DNA from: CAVXFL01 sp963761015
GTDB taxonomy: Bacteria > Pseudomonadota > Alphaproteobacteria > Acetobacterales > Acetobacteraceae
Direction: 5' to 3'
Length of the DNA stretch: 64,000 nucleotides
Assembly (NCBI GenBank): GCA_963761015.1
Contig: CAVXFL010000015.1
Coordinates: forward strand, 124,001 to 188,000
Shown piece after piece: positions 44,714-52,859 of this stretch. The notes beneath the pieces are model-generated. The model worked only from the letters and a program-made list of their open reading frames with translations, was not told where the DNA came from and did no database searches. Positions within the stretch are counted from its first letter, which is position 1, and each line of letters opens with the position of its first letter. Position numbers and translations under genes: made by a program.

Positions 44714-45496
44714 ATGGCCGAATTCTCACTGCCTGCGAACAGCAAGGTCGGCGCCGGCACCACGTACCCGGCGGCGGCCGGGGCGAAGCGCGCAAAAGCG
44801 TTCCGGGTGTATCGCTGGAACCCCGACGACGGGCGCAACCCGCGGCTCGACACGTTCGAGGTCGATCTGGATTCGTGCGGGCCGATGGTTCTGGACGCCC
44901 TGATAAAGATCAAGAACGAGGTCGATTCCACGCTGACCTTCCGCCGCTCCTGTCGCGAGGGCATTTGCGGCAGTTGCGCCATGAACATCGACGGCGCGAA
45001 CACGCTCGCCTGCACCAAGCCGATCGGCGAGATCAGGGGCGCCGCGCGCATCTATCCGCTGCCGCACATGCCGGTGGTGAAGGACTTGGTGCCCGATCTG
45101 ACCCAGGCCTACGCGCAGTTGCGCAGCGTGGAGCCGTGGCTGAAGGCGGACACGCCACCGCCGCCCGACGGCGAGCGGCGGCAAAGCCGCGAGGAGCGCG
45201 CCCGGCTGGACGGCCTGTGGGAGTGCATACTCTGTTTCTGCTGCACAACCAGTTGCCCGAGCTACTGGTGGAACGGCGACCGCTATCTCGGCCCCGCGGT
45301 GCTGCTCGCCGCCTATCGCTGGATCGCCGATTCGCGCGACGAGGCGACCGGGGGCCGGCTGGACGCGGTGGAAGATCCGTTCAAGCTCTATCGCTGCCAC
45401 ACCATCATGAACTGCACCCAGACCTGTCCCAAGGGCCTGAACCCGGCCAAGGCAATCGGCCGGATCAAGCAGATGCTGGTCGAGCGGCAGACGTGA
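44714..45496 (+). CDS. sdhB: Succinate dehydrogenase iron-sulfur subunit
   Basis: 260-aa electron-transfer subunit with three clusters. 2Fe-2S: SCREGICGSCAMNIDG followed by TLACTKP. 4Fe-4S: CILCFCCTTSCPSYWWNGD. 3Fe-4S: CHTIMNCTQTCPKGLNPAKAI. The N-terminal FRVYRWNPDDG is the usual ferredoxin start. Length and motif order are normal. Last gene of sdhCDAB. Confidence 0.96.
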   Translation: MAEFSLPANSKVGAGTTYPAAAGAKRAKAFRVYRWNPDDGRNPRLDTFEVDLDSCGPMVLDALIKIKNEVDSTLTFRRSCREGICGSCAMNIDGANTLACTKPIGEIRGAARIYPLPHMPVVKDLVPDLTQAYAQLRSVEPWLKADTPPPPDGERRQSREERARLDGLWECILCFCCTTSCPSYWWNGDRYLGPAVLLAAYRWIADSRDEATGGRLDAVEDPFKLYRCHTIMNCTQTCPKGLNPAKAIGRIKQMLVERQT

Positions 45497-45521
45497 ACCC
45501 TTCCGCAGCCAGGCAGGTTGC

Positions 45522-46250
45522 GTGACCACCGCGGACGTGTCCGCCCTCCCCCCGGCCCCCTCCCGTGAACGGGAAGGGGAGGTGCCGGCTGATGAAGGCC
45601 CAGCCCCGGCGCGCCGCCGTCTCACCGCCGCCTGGTTCGACAGCATCGTCGTCGACCACGCGTTTTTCCGCGTCGCCTGGCACAACTGGGCCGAGGTGGT
45701 GCCGGGGCGGCTCTATCGCTCCAACCACCCGACGCCGATGCGGCTCGCGGCGGTGGTCCGGCGCCACGGCATCCGCACGGTCATCAACCTGCGCGGCGAC
45801 AAGCCCTGCGGCTCCACGACGCTGACCCACGAGACGGCCGCGCGGCTCGGTCTCGCGCACATCTATGCCCCGTTCGAGAGCCGCGGCGCGCCCCATCGCG
45901 ATCGCATTCTGCGCCTCGCCGAGACTTTTCGGGCCATGGCGGAGCCGGCGTTGATCCACTGCAAGTCGGGCGCCGACCGCGCCGGGCTGGCGGCCGGGCT
46001 GTTCATCCTGATGAACGGCGGCACCTCGGCGCAGGCGTTGGCGCAGCTTTCCTGGCGGTTCCTGCATTTCCCCCACTCCCGCACCGGCGTGCTCGACGCG
46101 TTCTTCGATCGCTACGCCCGCGAGGCGGAGGGCCGGATTCCGTTCCTCGACTGGGTGCGCGGCCACTACGACGAGGACGATCTGCGCCGCGCCTTCCGCC
46201 CTCGCCGCCTCGCCAGTTTTGTGAACGACCGGCTGCTCGCGCGGGAATAG
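45522..46250 (+). CDS. Dual-specificity/tyrosine phosphatase-family protein
   Basis: 242-aa protein with the CX5R active site HCKSGADRAGLAAG near residue 145, and VPGRLYRSNHPTPMRLAAVV and VINLRGDKPCG as in Siw14/DSP-like phosphatases; substrates of this bacterial group are unclear (phosphotyrosine, phosphoinositides or others). The GTG start at 45522 includes a Pro/Arg/Glu-rich leader (LPPAPSREREGE) that is the translation of a repeat-like palindrome. The domain itself begins near ARRRLTAAWF, so the true start may be further in. C-terminus: FLDWVRGHYDEDDLRRAFRP. Confidence 0.82.
   Translation: MTTADVSALPPAPSREREGEVPADEGPAPARRRLTAAWFDSIVVDHAFFRVAWHNWAEVVPGRLYRSNHPTPMRLAAVVRRHGIRTVINLRGDKPCGSTTLTHETAARLGLAHIYAPFESRGAPHRDRILRLAETFRAMAEPALIHCKSGADRAGLAAGLFILMNGGTSAQALAQLSWRFLHFPHSRTGVLDAFFDRYAREAEGRIPFLDWVRGHYDEDDLRRAFRPRRLASFVNDRLLARE
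45551..45582. repeat. Palindromic repeat element at the start of the phosphatase ORF
   Basis: CCCCTCCCGT, short loop, ACGGGAAGGGG: a hairpin-forming element translated as PPAPSREREGE. This translation is common where REP-like palindromes overlap ORF starts (from memory). A related CT-rich stretch with its own hairpin occurs at 59262-59301. Confidence 0.5.
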
Positions 46251-46300
46251 GTCGTCCGTCAGCGGCAGGACACGAGCGAGGCGCGCGGCCTGGCGGGTGA

Positions 46301-46930
46301 TCAGGCGGCGGTCAGGCGCTTGACGAAGGCCGACAGGCGGTGGCGGCGGAGTTCGGAGCGGGCGGTCATATCATTGGTCATGTAGTTGAGCTGGATCACG
46401 TACCGTTGTCCGAGAAACGGCTTATGGCCGTGCCAGGCATCGGGCGCGTTCGGGAACACCAGCAACGTGCCGTTCACCGGCGACACTTCGACGGCGTAAT
46501 CCTCAAGGTCGTCCGGCCCGCGCAGCAGGCGAAGGCATCCCTCCCGCCGGCGCCACGCCTCGGTTTCCGGATTGAGGTAGAGCAGCACCGTCACCCGCTT
46601 GGCCCGGGAATCGCAATGGATCAGCCCGTCGCGCTCCGTCGACTGCCCGCGCAAGGTCACCATTGTCGGCGCGCTGTCGAGGTCCAGGCCGAATCGGGCG
46701 GCGACCGCGTCGCGGAAGTCCGGCCCTTCCAACTCCTCGACCAGCGCCCGCGCCTTTGGTCCGAGTCGCAGCGAGCCGATCGGAAATGAGCCGCGCCGCG
46801 CCAGCGCAGGGAGATCGGCGAACACGGCCGCAAGCTCGGATGAGGGGACGAAACCGGGCACGATGATGTGCGCAAAAGGGTCGGCCGCGACCGGCGTCGC
46901 CCGCAACGCCGCATAGTCCAGTCGGATCAT
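46301..46930 (-). CDS. 2OG-Fe(II) oxygenase-family protein
   Basis: 209-aa non-heme iron oxygenase-like protein. Iron-binding HxD is seen in LIHCDSRAKRVTVLLYLNPE near residue 105, with the distal His in DAWHGHKPFLGQRYVIQLNY and the Arg for 2-oxoglutarate in the same segment (GQRYV). VSPVNGTLLVFPN precedes the distal His. Similar to prolyl-hydroxylase-like proteins; the substrate is unknown. Confidence 0.82.
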   Translation of the reverse strand: MIRLDYAALRATPVAADPFAHIIVPGFVPSSELAAVFADLPALARRGSFPIGSLRLGPKARALVEELEGPDFRDAVAARFGLDLDSAPTMVTLRGQSTERDGLIHCDSRAKRVTVLLYLNPETEAWRRREGCLRLLRGPDDLEDYAVEVSPVNGTLLVFPNAPDAWHGHKPFLGQRYVIQLNYMTNDMTARSELRRHRLSAFVKRLTAA

Positions 46931-46997
46931 CCGCCGCCCTCCTGCCCCCTGGCGGAGGCAGGATTAGCACGCCGGAGCGCCGATTTGCAGCGGCCGG

Positions 46998-47237
46998 TCA
47001 GGTCCGCAGGTCGGGGTGGCGGTGCGGGACGGGCGTGATGGAGAGGTATCGCGGGCAAGCGAGACCCTTCTCACAGCACGCGAACGGCTCCTGCGAGACC
47101 AGCTCAGGGACGTAGGCCGTCATGTGCAGTTTCGCGCAAATCAGGTTGAACGATTCTCCGGACTTTCCGGGGATGTTCGCCTGAGCCGGCGCCGCCGCCG
47201 CCAATGCTATTCCGCAAGCAACCAGAATGTTCTTCAT
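46998..47237 (-). CDS. Small secreted protein, function unknown
   Basis: 79 aa with a Sec signal peptide: basic KN, a hydrophobic stretch (ILVACGIALAAAAPA) and an AQA cleavage site before NIPG. The ~59-residue mature part has four cysteines (LICAKLHMTA, then FACCEKGLACPRY) that could form two disulfides. Not recognised. It is divergent from zapE. Confidence 0.6.
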   Translation of the reverse strand: MKNILVACGIALAAAAPAQANIPGKSGESFNLICAKLHMTAYVPELVSQEPFACCEKGLACPRYLSITPVPHRHPDLRT

Positions 47238-47361
47238 ATCACGGTCCGTTGATTGTTTGTTATCTCTCTCTCCACGTCGCCAACGGATGAACTGCCGAGT
47301 TGGTTACAACGGTCGCGCGTCGTTGATCCGCTCGCCCGCGACCTGTATTTCGCCCCGCGAC

Positions 47362-48516
47362 ATGGACGCGTCATTCGCCTTGCCGCCGGCGGCCGATCCG
47401 CTCGCGGCTTATCGCGCCCGGCTCGCCACCGGCGAACTGGCGACCGATCCGGCGCAGGCGCTGGTCGCCGAACGCCTGCAGCAGCTATGGGCGAAACTGC
47501 GCGGCTACGATCCGGAGCCGCGGCGCGGCTCGGCCGGGCTGCTGGCGCGCTGGCTGCGCCGGCCGGCCGAGGGCGCGCCCGACCAGCGTCCGCACGGGCT
47601 CTACCTCGTGGGCGATGTCGGGCGCGGCAAATCCATGCTGATGGACCTGTTCTTCGCCGCCGCCGAGGTGCCGCGCAAACGCCGGGTGCATTTCCACCGG
47701 TTCATGCAGGAGGCGCACGCGCGCATTCACGTCTGGCGGCACGCGCATCCCGAAGGCGCCGACCCGATCCCGCCGCTCGCCGACAGCATCGCGACCGAGG
47801 CCGCCCTGCTCTGCTTCGACGAGTTCCAGGTGACCGACGTCGCCGACGCGATGATCCTGGGCCGGCTGTTCGAGGCGCTGTTCGAGCGCGGCGTGGTGGT
47901 CGTGGCCACCTCGAACACGCCACCGGACGATCTGTTCAAGGGCCAGCCGGGGCGCGACGCGTTTCTGCCGTTCATCGCCTCGCTGCACCGGCATCTCGAC
48001 GTGCTCGTGATGGAGCCCGGCCCGGACTGGCGCCGCGCCCGCTTGCGAGGATTGCGGCTCTGGCAGGTGCCGGCGGACGAGCGTGCCGCGCAGGCGCTGG
48101 ACGAGGCGTTCGCGGCGCTCGCCGGCGGCGCGTCGCCAGCCCCGGAAACGCTGGGCGTGCTCGGGCGGCGGCTCGCCGTGCCGCTGGCGGCGAGCGGGGT
48201 GGCGCGGTTCGATTTCGCGGCGCTATGCTGCGGGCCGCTCGGTCCCGCCGATTACCTGCTGCTGGCGACGCACTACCACGCGCTGGTGCTGGACGGCGTG
48301 CCGCGCCTCTCGCCCGAGGAGCGCAACGAGGCGCGCCGGTTCGTCACCCTGATCGACGCGCTTTACGAGCACCGGGTGAAGCTGGTGGCCTCGGCCGACG
48401 CGCTTCCCGACGACGTGTATCCCGCCGGCGACGGCGCACTGGCGTTCGCCCGCGCCGCCTCGCGCCTGCACGAGATGCAGACCGAGCGATACCTGACGCT
48501 CCCGCACCTGACCTGA
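47362..48516 (+). CDS. zapE: Cell division ATPase ZapE (AFG1-like)
   Basis: 384-aa AFG1/ZapE P-loop ATPase, known to act at the FtsZ ring and in stress. Walker A GDVGRGKSMLMDLFF near residue 95, then RVHFHRFMQEAHARIHVWRH, Walker B LLCFDEFQVTDVADAMIL, sensor VVVATSNTPPDDLFKGQPGRD, and the C-terminal LIDALYEHRVKLVASAD and TERYLTLPHL. The ATG at 47362 begins at the family start; the open frame upstream is not protein-like. Confidence 0.94.
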   Translation: MDASFALPPAADPLAAYRARLATGELATDPAQALVAERLQQLWAKLRGYDPEPRRGSAGLLARWLRRPAEGAPDQRPHGLYLVGDVGRGKSMLMDLFFAAAEVPRKRRVHFHRFMQEAHARIHVWRHAHPEGADPIPPLADSIATEAALLCFDEFQVTDVADAMILGRLFEALFERGVVVVATSNTPPDDLFKGQPGRDAFLPFIASLHRHLDVLVMEPGPDWRRARLRGLRLWQVPADERAAQALDEAFAALAGGASPAPETLGVLGRRLAVPLAASGVARFDFAALCCGPLGPADYLLLATHYHALVLDGVPRLSPEERNEARRFVTLIDALYEHRVKLVASADALPDDVYPAGDGALAFARAASRLHEMQTERYLTLPHLT

Positions 48517-48573
48517 GCGCGTGCAACCGAGCAAGACAGGTTTTGCCGCTGCCGAACCCCTGAACCCACACGG

Positions 48574-48635
48574 CGTCTTTGCGAGGAGCCTCAGCGAAGA
48601 AGCAATCCAGCCACGCCAGGCGGCTCGACTGGATC
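48574..48635. repeat. Dispersed intergenic repeat-like element
   Basis: CTTTGCGAGGAGC, CGAAGAAGCAATCCAG and a complementary CTGGAT at the end: this resembles the common intergenic repeat around GCGAGG...GAAGCAATCCAG that I know from many proteobacterial genomes. It lies between zapE and the phosphoesterase gene. Confidence 0.55.
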
Positions 48636-48696
48636 GGTTCGCCTTAAACTAGGCCCGCAATGAGAGTGCCGGCACACGCCACCAGGATCAGCCCGC

Positions 48697-49404
48697 TTGT
48701 CCGAAGACCAGCCAAGTATCCCGCCCGGGTTCGCTCTGCGCGTGGTGGGCGACGTGCACGGCGATCTCGACGCCTTTGCCCACGCGGCGGCCGTCACGGA
48801 CCGCTTCGTCGTCCAGCTTGGCGACCTCACCGATTACGGGCCGGACAGCGCCGGGGCGCTCCGGCTGATGGCCAGCCTGCTCAAGGAAGGCCGCGGGCTG
48901 TTCCTGCTCGGCAACCATGACTACCGGCTCGGCCGCGCGCTCGCCGGACGGCCCGTCCGGATCGGGCCGGAACTCGCGGCGACGCTGTCCCAGCTAGACC
49001 CGGCGCTCGCCGAGCGCACGAAGCGGGAGATCGCGCGCGCCCCCGCCTGGCTGCGCCGCGGCGGCGATTTCTTCGTGCATGGCGGCTTTCACACCGCCAT
49101 GCTGACGCAGCCCGCGCCGAGCCCGAACCCGGTCGAACACGGCCGCGCCGAGGGCCCGCTCGCGCGCGCGCTCTACGGCGAGCCGACCGGCCGGACGCAA
49201 CCCGACGGCTACCCGGAGCGCAGCCTGCGCTGGGTCGACCGGATTCCCTCTGGGCTGACGGTCTATTGCGGCCACGACTGCCGCAGCGTGAACGGCCTGC
49301 CCTACCGGCGGCGGGGCGCATCCGGTGGCGAGGCGCTGTTTCTAGATACCGGCGCCGGCAAGGGCGGCCACTTGTCCTGGATCGATCTGCCCGCCTCGCC
49401 GTGA
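48697..49404 (+). CDS. Metallophosphoesterase
   Basis: 235-aa calcineurin-type phosphoesterase. Metal-binding motifs in order: VVGDVHGDLDAFAHA, QLGDLTDYGPDSAG, LFLLGNHDYRLG, then DFFVHGGFHTAML and VYCGHDCRSV. This order fits Ser/Thr protein phosphatase or symmetrical diadenosine-tetraphosphatase-like enzymes. The start is uncertain: only a TTG at 48697 leaves an N-terminus (SEDQPSIPPGFAL) before the first motif. Confidence 0.82.
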   Translation: MSEDQPSIPPGFALRVVGDVHGDLDAFAHAAAVTDRFVVQLGDLTDYGPDSAGALRLMASLLKEGRGLFLLGNHDYRLGRALAGRPVRIGPELAATLSQLDPALAERTKREIARAPAWLRRGGDFFVHGGFHTAMLTQPAPSPNPVEHGRAEGPLARALYGEPTGRTQPDGYPERSLRWVDRIPSGLTVYCGHDCRSVNGLPYRRRGASGGEALFLDTGAGKGGHLSWIDLPASP

Positions 49405-49417
49405 CGGCGAATCCGGC

Positions 49418-49894
49418 TCAGTTCGGCCGCATCCGGAGCAGGTAGCGCTGCGAGCCTTCCAGCACCATTTCCCGCCGCTGATTGTGCACCGTGCTGCGCA
49501 GCCCGACCACGCCGGTCGTGGTGTTCGGCGCCAGCTCCACGACCTGCAAGACTGGGCGCAACGTATCGCCGGCGAACACCGGGCGGATGAAGCGGCTGGA
49601 CTGTTCGACCAAGGCGACCAGCGCGTCCTCGACCAGCAAGTGGAAATCGCCCGCGCCGGCGGTGGTCTGGATCAACACCTGAAACCCGTGCGCCATCACG
49701 TCCGGATGTCCCTGGGCGCGGCAATAGGCGGGGTCGGAATGCAGCGGATGGGTTTCGCCGCTGGCGTCCAGGAACGACTGGAACAGCGCCGCGCTCATGG
49801 TTCTGGGCGGCAAATCGAAGCATTCGCCGAGGTAGAAATCGTCGAACCAGCGGCTTGCGCTACGCACCGATACCGCCTCGAAAGTTCCGTCCAT
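49418..49894 (-). CDS. MaoC-like hotdog dehydratase/hydratase
   Basis: 158-aa hotdog-fold protein of the MaoC group, which hydrates or dehydrates acyl-CoA thioesters. WFDDFYLGECFDLPPRTMSA, then the hydratase motif DASGETHPLHSDPAYCRAQG, MAHGFQVLIQTTAG and FAGDTLRPVLQVVEL are present. The Asp/His catalytic pair is in the TMSA...HPLHSDPAY region. ATG 49894 is preferred; the upstream leader is not family-like. Confidence 0.85.
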   Translation of the reverse strand: MDGTFEAVSVRSASRWFDDFYLGECFDLPPRTMSAALFQSFLDASGETHPLHSDPAYCRAQGHPDVMAHGFQVLIQTTAGAGDFHLLVEDALVALVEQSSRFIRPVFAGDTLRPVLQVVELAPNTTTGVVGLRSTVHNQRREMVLEGSQRYLLRMRPN

Positions 49895-50100
49895 GCCGCA
49901 TTCCACCGCAGGTCTGTGACGAGTTTGTGACGAGCCCTCCGCTCTTCCCACGACGGCCCCGCGCGCGTGACCGGCGGCGGGATCACGGTTTGGTGAACTT
50001 GGAATGTAGTAAGACACGCGGTTCGTCGCAAGCAAGCGGCGCCGGGGACCGCCTATGCCGCGTCGGGGCGGATGAACGCGGTGCTGGGCGGCAACAGGGC

Positions 50101-50883
50101 TTAGCGCGGCGACTCGCCGATTGCCGGCACCTCGGCGGCGAGGCCGGACAGGACCTCGGCCACGTGCCGCGCCGTGACCGGCCTGTTCTCGCGCTTGAGC
50201 CGTCCGGCCATGTTGAGCAGGCAGCCGAGATCGCCGGCGAGCAGCGTTTCCGCGCCCGTCGCGGCGATATCCGCCGCCTTGTCGGCCACCATGCGGGTCG
50301 AGATGGCGGGGTATTTCACGCAGAACGTACCGCCGAACCCGCAGCAGACTTCGGGCTCACCCATTTCCACCAGCTCGAGCCCGGCCACGGACCGCAAGAG
50401 CTTGCGTGGCTGCGCCTTGACGTTCAACTCGCGCAGGCCGGCGCAGCTGTCGTGATAGGTCACCCTGCCGGGGTAGCTGGCCGCAGTCTCCACGACCCCG
50501 AGCACGTCGGTCAGGAAGCTGACCAATTCGTAGGTTTTCGCGGCGAGGGCTTCGGCGCGGGCGCGCAGGTTGGGGTCGTCGTCGAACAGGCCGGGCATAT
50601 GCACGCGCAGCATGCCGCCGCAGGAGCCCGACGGCACGACCACGTAATCGTAGCCGCCGAAGGCATCGAGGATGCCGCGGGCGAGATCGCGCGTGGTGGC
50701 GCGGTCGCCCGCGTTGTAGGCCGGCTGTCCGCAGCAGGTCTGCGCCCGCGGCACCTCCACCTGGCAGCCCGCCGCCTCCAGCAGCTTGATGGCGGCGAAG
50801 CCCACGGTGGGGCGGTAGAGGTCGACCAGGCAGGTGACGAAGAGCGCGACGCGAGGTTGGCTTTGCCTTGCAGCACTCACCAC
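50101..50883 (-). CDS. (Fe-S)-binding oxidoreductase subunit with CCG domains (LldE/GlcF-like)
   Basis: 260-aa cysteine-rich-domain protein similar to LldE (lactate utilization) and the C-terminal part of GlcF. CCG motifs: AQTCCGQPAYNAG near residue 50 and EVCCGFGGTFCVKYP near residue 180, plus SGSCGGMLRVH and DLGCLLNMAGRL. The usual partners (LldF, LldG or glycolate oxidase subunits) are not adjacent. Confidence 0.88.
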   Translation of the reverse strand: MVSAARQSQPRVALFVTCLVDLYRPTVGFAAIKLLEAAGCQVEVPRAQTCCGQPAYNAGDRATTRDLARGILDAFGGYDYVVVPSGSCGGMLRVHMPGLFDDDPNLRARAEALAAKTYELVSFLTDVLGVVETAASYPGRVTYHDSCAGLRELNVKAQPRKLLRSVAGLELVEMGEPEVCCGFGGTFCVKYPAISTRMVADKAADIAATGAETLLAGDLGCLLNMAGRLKRENRPVTARHVAEVLSGLAAEVPAIGESPR

Positions 50884-51001
50884 GTTCGGATTCCGGTTTT
50901 CAGGTTGTCAGCCGGGTTTGCGTCCCGGAATCAAGCCATGGGTACGAGTTCGCGTCGATACTGTCATCACCCGCCGATCATGAGTGCCGAAGGAGCCGGC
51001 C

Positions 51002-51644
51002 GTGCCAGACACCAGCAACGTCATCGCTGCCTTCACCGAGGAGCACGTTCAGCGGCTTACCGGGTTGTCCAAGGCCAGGCTGCGGTATTGGGACGAGACA
51101 GGATTTTTTTCACCCGCTTATCGCGAGAAGGGCGACCGTCGGCCGTTCAGCCGGATCTACTCGTTCAAGGACCTCGTGGCGCTGCGGACGCTGGAGTTGC
51201 TCCGCGTGCAAAATGGCGTTCCACTCCAGCATCTGAGGAAAGTAGCGGAGAAGCTGAGCCATCTTAAGGAAGATCTCTGGACCAAAACGACGCTTTGGGT
51301 GGCCAACCGAAAGGTCATCTTCGAGGAGCCTGGAATTCGAGCTGCCCCGAGAGGTCGTTTCCGGACAATTCGTCGTCCCGATACGCCTGACGAGGATCAT
51401 GTCGGAGACCAGGCGCGAACTCGATCTGCTGCGGAGGCGCACGCCGGAACAGATCGGGCAAATTGCCAAATCCCGGGGTATTGGCCGGAATTCCTGGGTG
51501 ATTTCCGGGACCCGCATTCACGTCGACTCGATCAATCGGCTGCACGATGACGGGTTCACGGTCGAAGAGATTTTGGCGGAGTATCCGGACCTGACCGCGG
51601 CGGACGTTTTGGCTGCTGTGCGGCACCGCAAAGCGGCGGCCTGA
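51002..51644 (+). CDS. MerR-like/DUF433 antitoxin, frameshifted as sequenced
   Basis: About 213 aa after skipping one base (51335-51339; length 3n+1). N-terminal MerR-type HTH: FTEEHVQRLTGLSKARLRYW, then SFKDLVALRTLELLRVQNG, and LQHLRKVAEKL. C-terminal DUF433: QIAKSRGIGRNSWVISGTRI, then HVDSINRLHDDGFTVEEIL, and EYPDLTAADVLAAVRHRKAA. MerR-DUF433 fusions serve as antitoxins beside PIN-like DUF5615 toxins, which is the next gene. The GTG at 51002 has AAGGAG 8 bp upstream. Frame one ends and frame two resumes around EEPGI/ELPREVVSGQFVVP. Confidence 0.78.
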
Positions 51645-51660
51645 CGTTCCTGCTCTGGTC

Positions 51661-52041
51661 CTCAAATTCTTCATCGACCAGTGCGTTCCAGATTCGGTCG
51701 GCAAGGCGTTCTCGCAGCGCGGGCATGAGGTCGTTCTACTCCGAGAAAGGATCGCCACGGACAGTCCCGATCCATTGGTCGCCGCCGTGGCCGAGGCTGG
51801 CGGCGCCATCCTGGCGGCGCTCGATGCGGACTTCAAAAAGATCGCGCGCGGCCACGGCGTCGGGCCGAGCAGGTTCAGAAGGCTTTCGGTCATCAGATCG
51901 ACCTGCCGCGAATCCAGGGCCGCTCAGCAAATCGAGGTTTCCCTCAGTTTGATCGAGCACGAGTGGCAGGCTGCTCAATCAGGCAGCGATCGGCGTCTGT
52001 TCATCGAAATCGGCGACAGCTTCATCCGCACCAATCGGTAA
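51661..52041 (+). CDS. DUF5615/PIN-like toxin, start codon unresolved
   Basis: About 126 aa, the expected partner of the antitoxin. Acidic PIN-like residues: LKFFIDQCVPDSVGKAF with the first Asp, RIATDSPDPLVAAVAEAGG, and ILAALDADFKKIARGHG with the third acidic pair. Only CTC/CTG codons lie at the family start (51655-51663), so no standard start is visible; a base error or a truncated gene are both possible, and the first ATG/GTG in frame would cut off the catalytic Asp. It begins 16 bp after the antitoxin stop. Confidence 0.6.
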   Translation, partial: LKFFIDQCVPDSVGKAFSQRGHEVVLLRERIATDSPDPLVAAVAEAGGAILAALDADFKKIARGHGVGPSRFRRLSVIRSTCRESRAAQQIEVSLSLIEHEWQAAQSGSDRRLFIEIGDSFIRTNR

Positions 52042-52086
52042 CGGCAGGCGCGATCCGGATCGCTCCGATGACGCGAACGAGAACGT

Positions 52087-52773
52087 TCAGCCGCCGCGCG
52101 CCGCCACCAGGCGCCAGGTCGGGTCGGCGGCGGCGAGGTCCTTCTCGAAGCTCCAGACATCGACGATCTCGGTCAGCGAGTCGGTGCCGGTGACCGGATG
52201 GCCGTCGCGGCCGAGTGTCGTGTTGATCTGGTCGGAAACGAAGCGGACCGTGATCTCGGCCACCGCGCCGCGCAGTTCGGCCTCCTCGATGGCGACCGAA
52301 TTCATCGCCTTGACCTCGGTATGCTGACTTTCACCGGCCTGCTCGCGCGCACCGATCGCGAGGTCGAAGGCGCGAAACGTGTCCTCGGACAGCAGCGGGC
52401 GCAGCGCGTCCCGCTTGCCCGCGGCGAAGGCGGTCACGACCTTGCGGAACGCCGCCTCGGCGCCGTCCAGGAACCGCGCGGGATCGAAGTTGCGGTCGAG
52501 GCTGCGCATGCGCGTGAGCGCTTCGCCCGCCGCGCTGCCCGGAAGCGGGAACTTGCGCACGGTCGTGGGCGGCGGCTCGGGAACCGGCTCGGCCTTGCCC
52601 TCGATCACCGGCGCGCCGCCGAACAGGCCGCGGCGCAGTTCCGGCTTCAGCTCGGGCGGCCGCTCGAAGCCGGTGCGCCGGCCCAGGATGCTGCGCAAAC
52701 GCAGGATCAGGAACGCGGCGATCATGCCGAACAGGACCAGATCGATCGGGAAACCGCCGCTGACACCGAACAT
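52087..52773 (-). CDS. timA: Tim44/TimA-family adaptor protein
   Basis: 228-aa alphaproteobacterial Tim44-like protein. N-terminal membrane segment PIDLVLFGMIAAFLILRLRSILG, a Pro-rich linker (EPVPEPPPTTVRKFP), then the Tim44 domain: NFDPARFLDGAEAAFRKVVT, FAAGKRDALRPLLSEDTFRAF, and AEITVRFVSDQINT. Related proteins (TimA, FxsA-linked) act as inner-membrane adaptors for protein biogenesis. Symbol used by analogy. Confidence 0.82.
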   Translation of the reverse strand: MFGVSGGFPIDLVLFGMIAAFLILRLRSILGRRTGFERPPELKPELRRGLFGGAPVIEGKAEPVPEPPPTTVRKFPLPGSAAGEALTRMRSLDRNFDPARFLDGAEAAFRKVVTAFAAGKRDALRPLLSEDTFRAFDLAIGAREQAGESQHTEVKAMNSVAIEEAELRGAVAEITVRFVSDQINTTLGRDGHPVTGTDSLTEIVDVWSFEKDLAAADPTWRLVAARGG

Positions 52774-52859
52774 TGTCTCGCTCTCCTCGAGCGACAGCCA
52801 TCAATGAGAACGCTTAGGGCTCACATAGGGGCCCGCTTGGTGGCACACAACTCGGGCGG

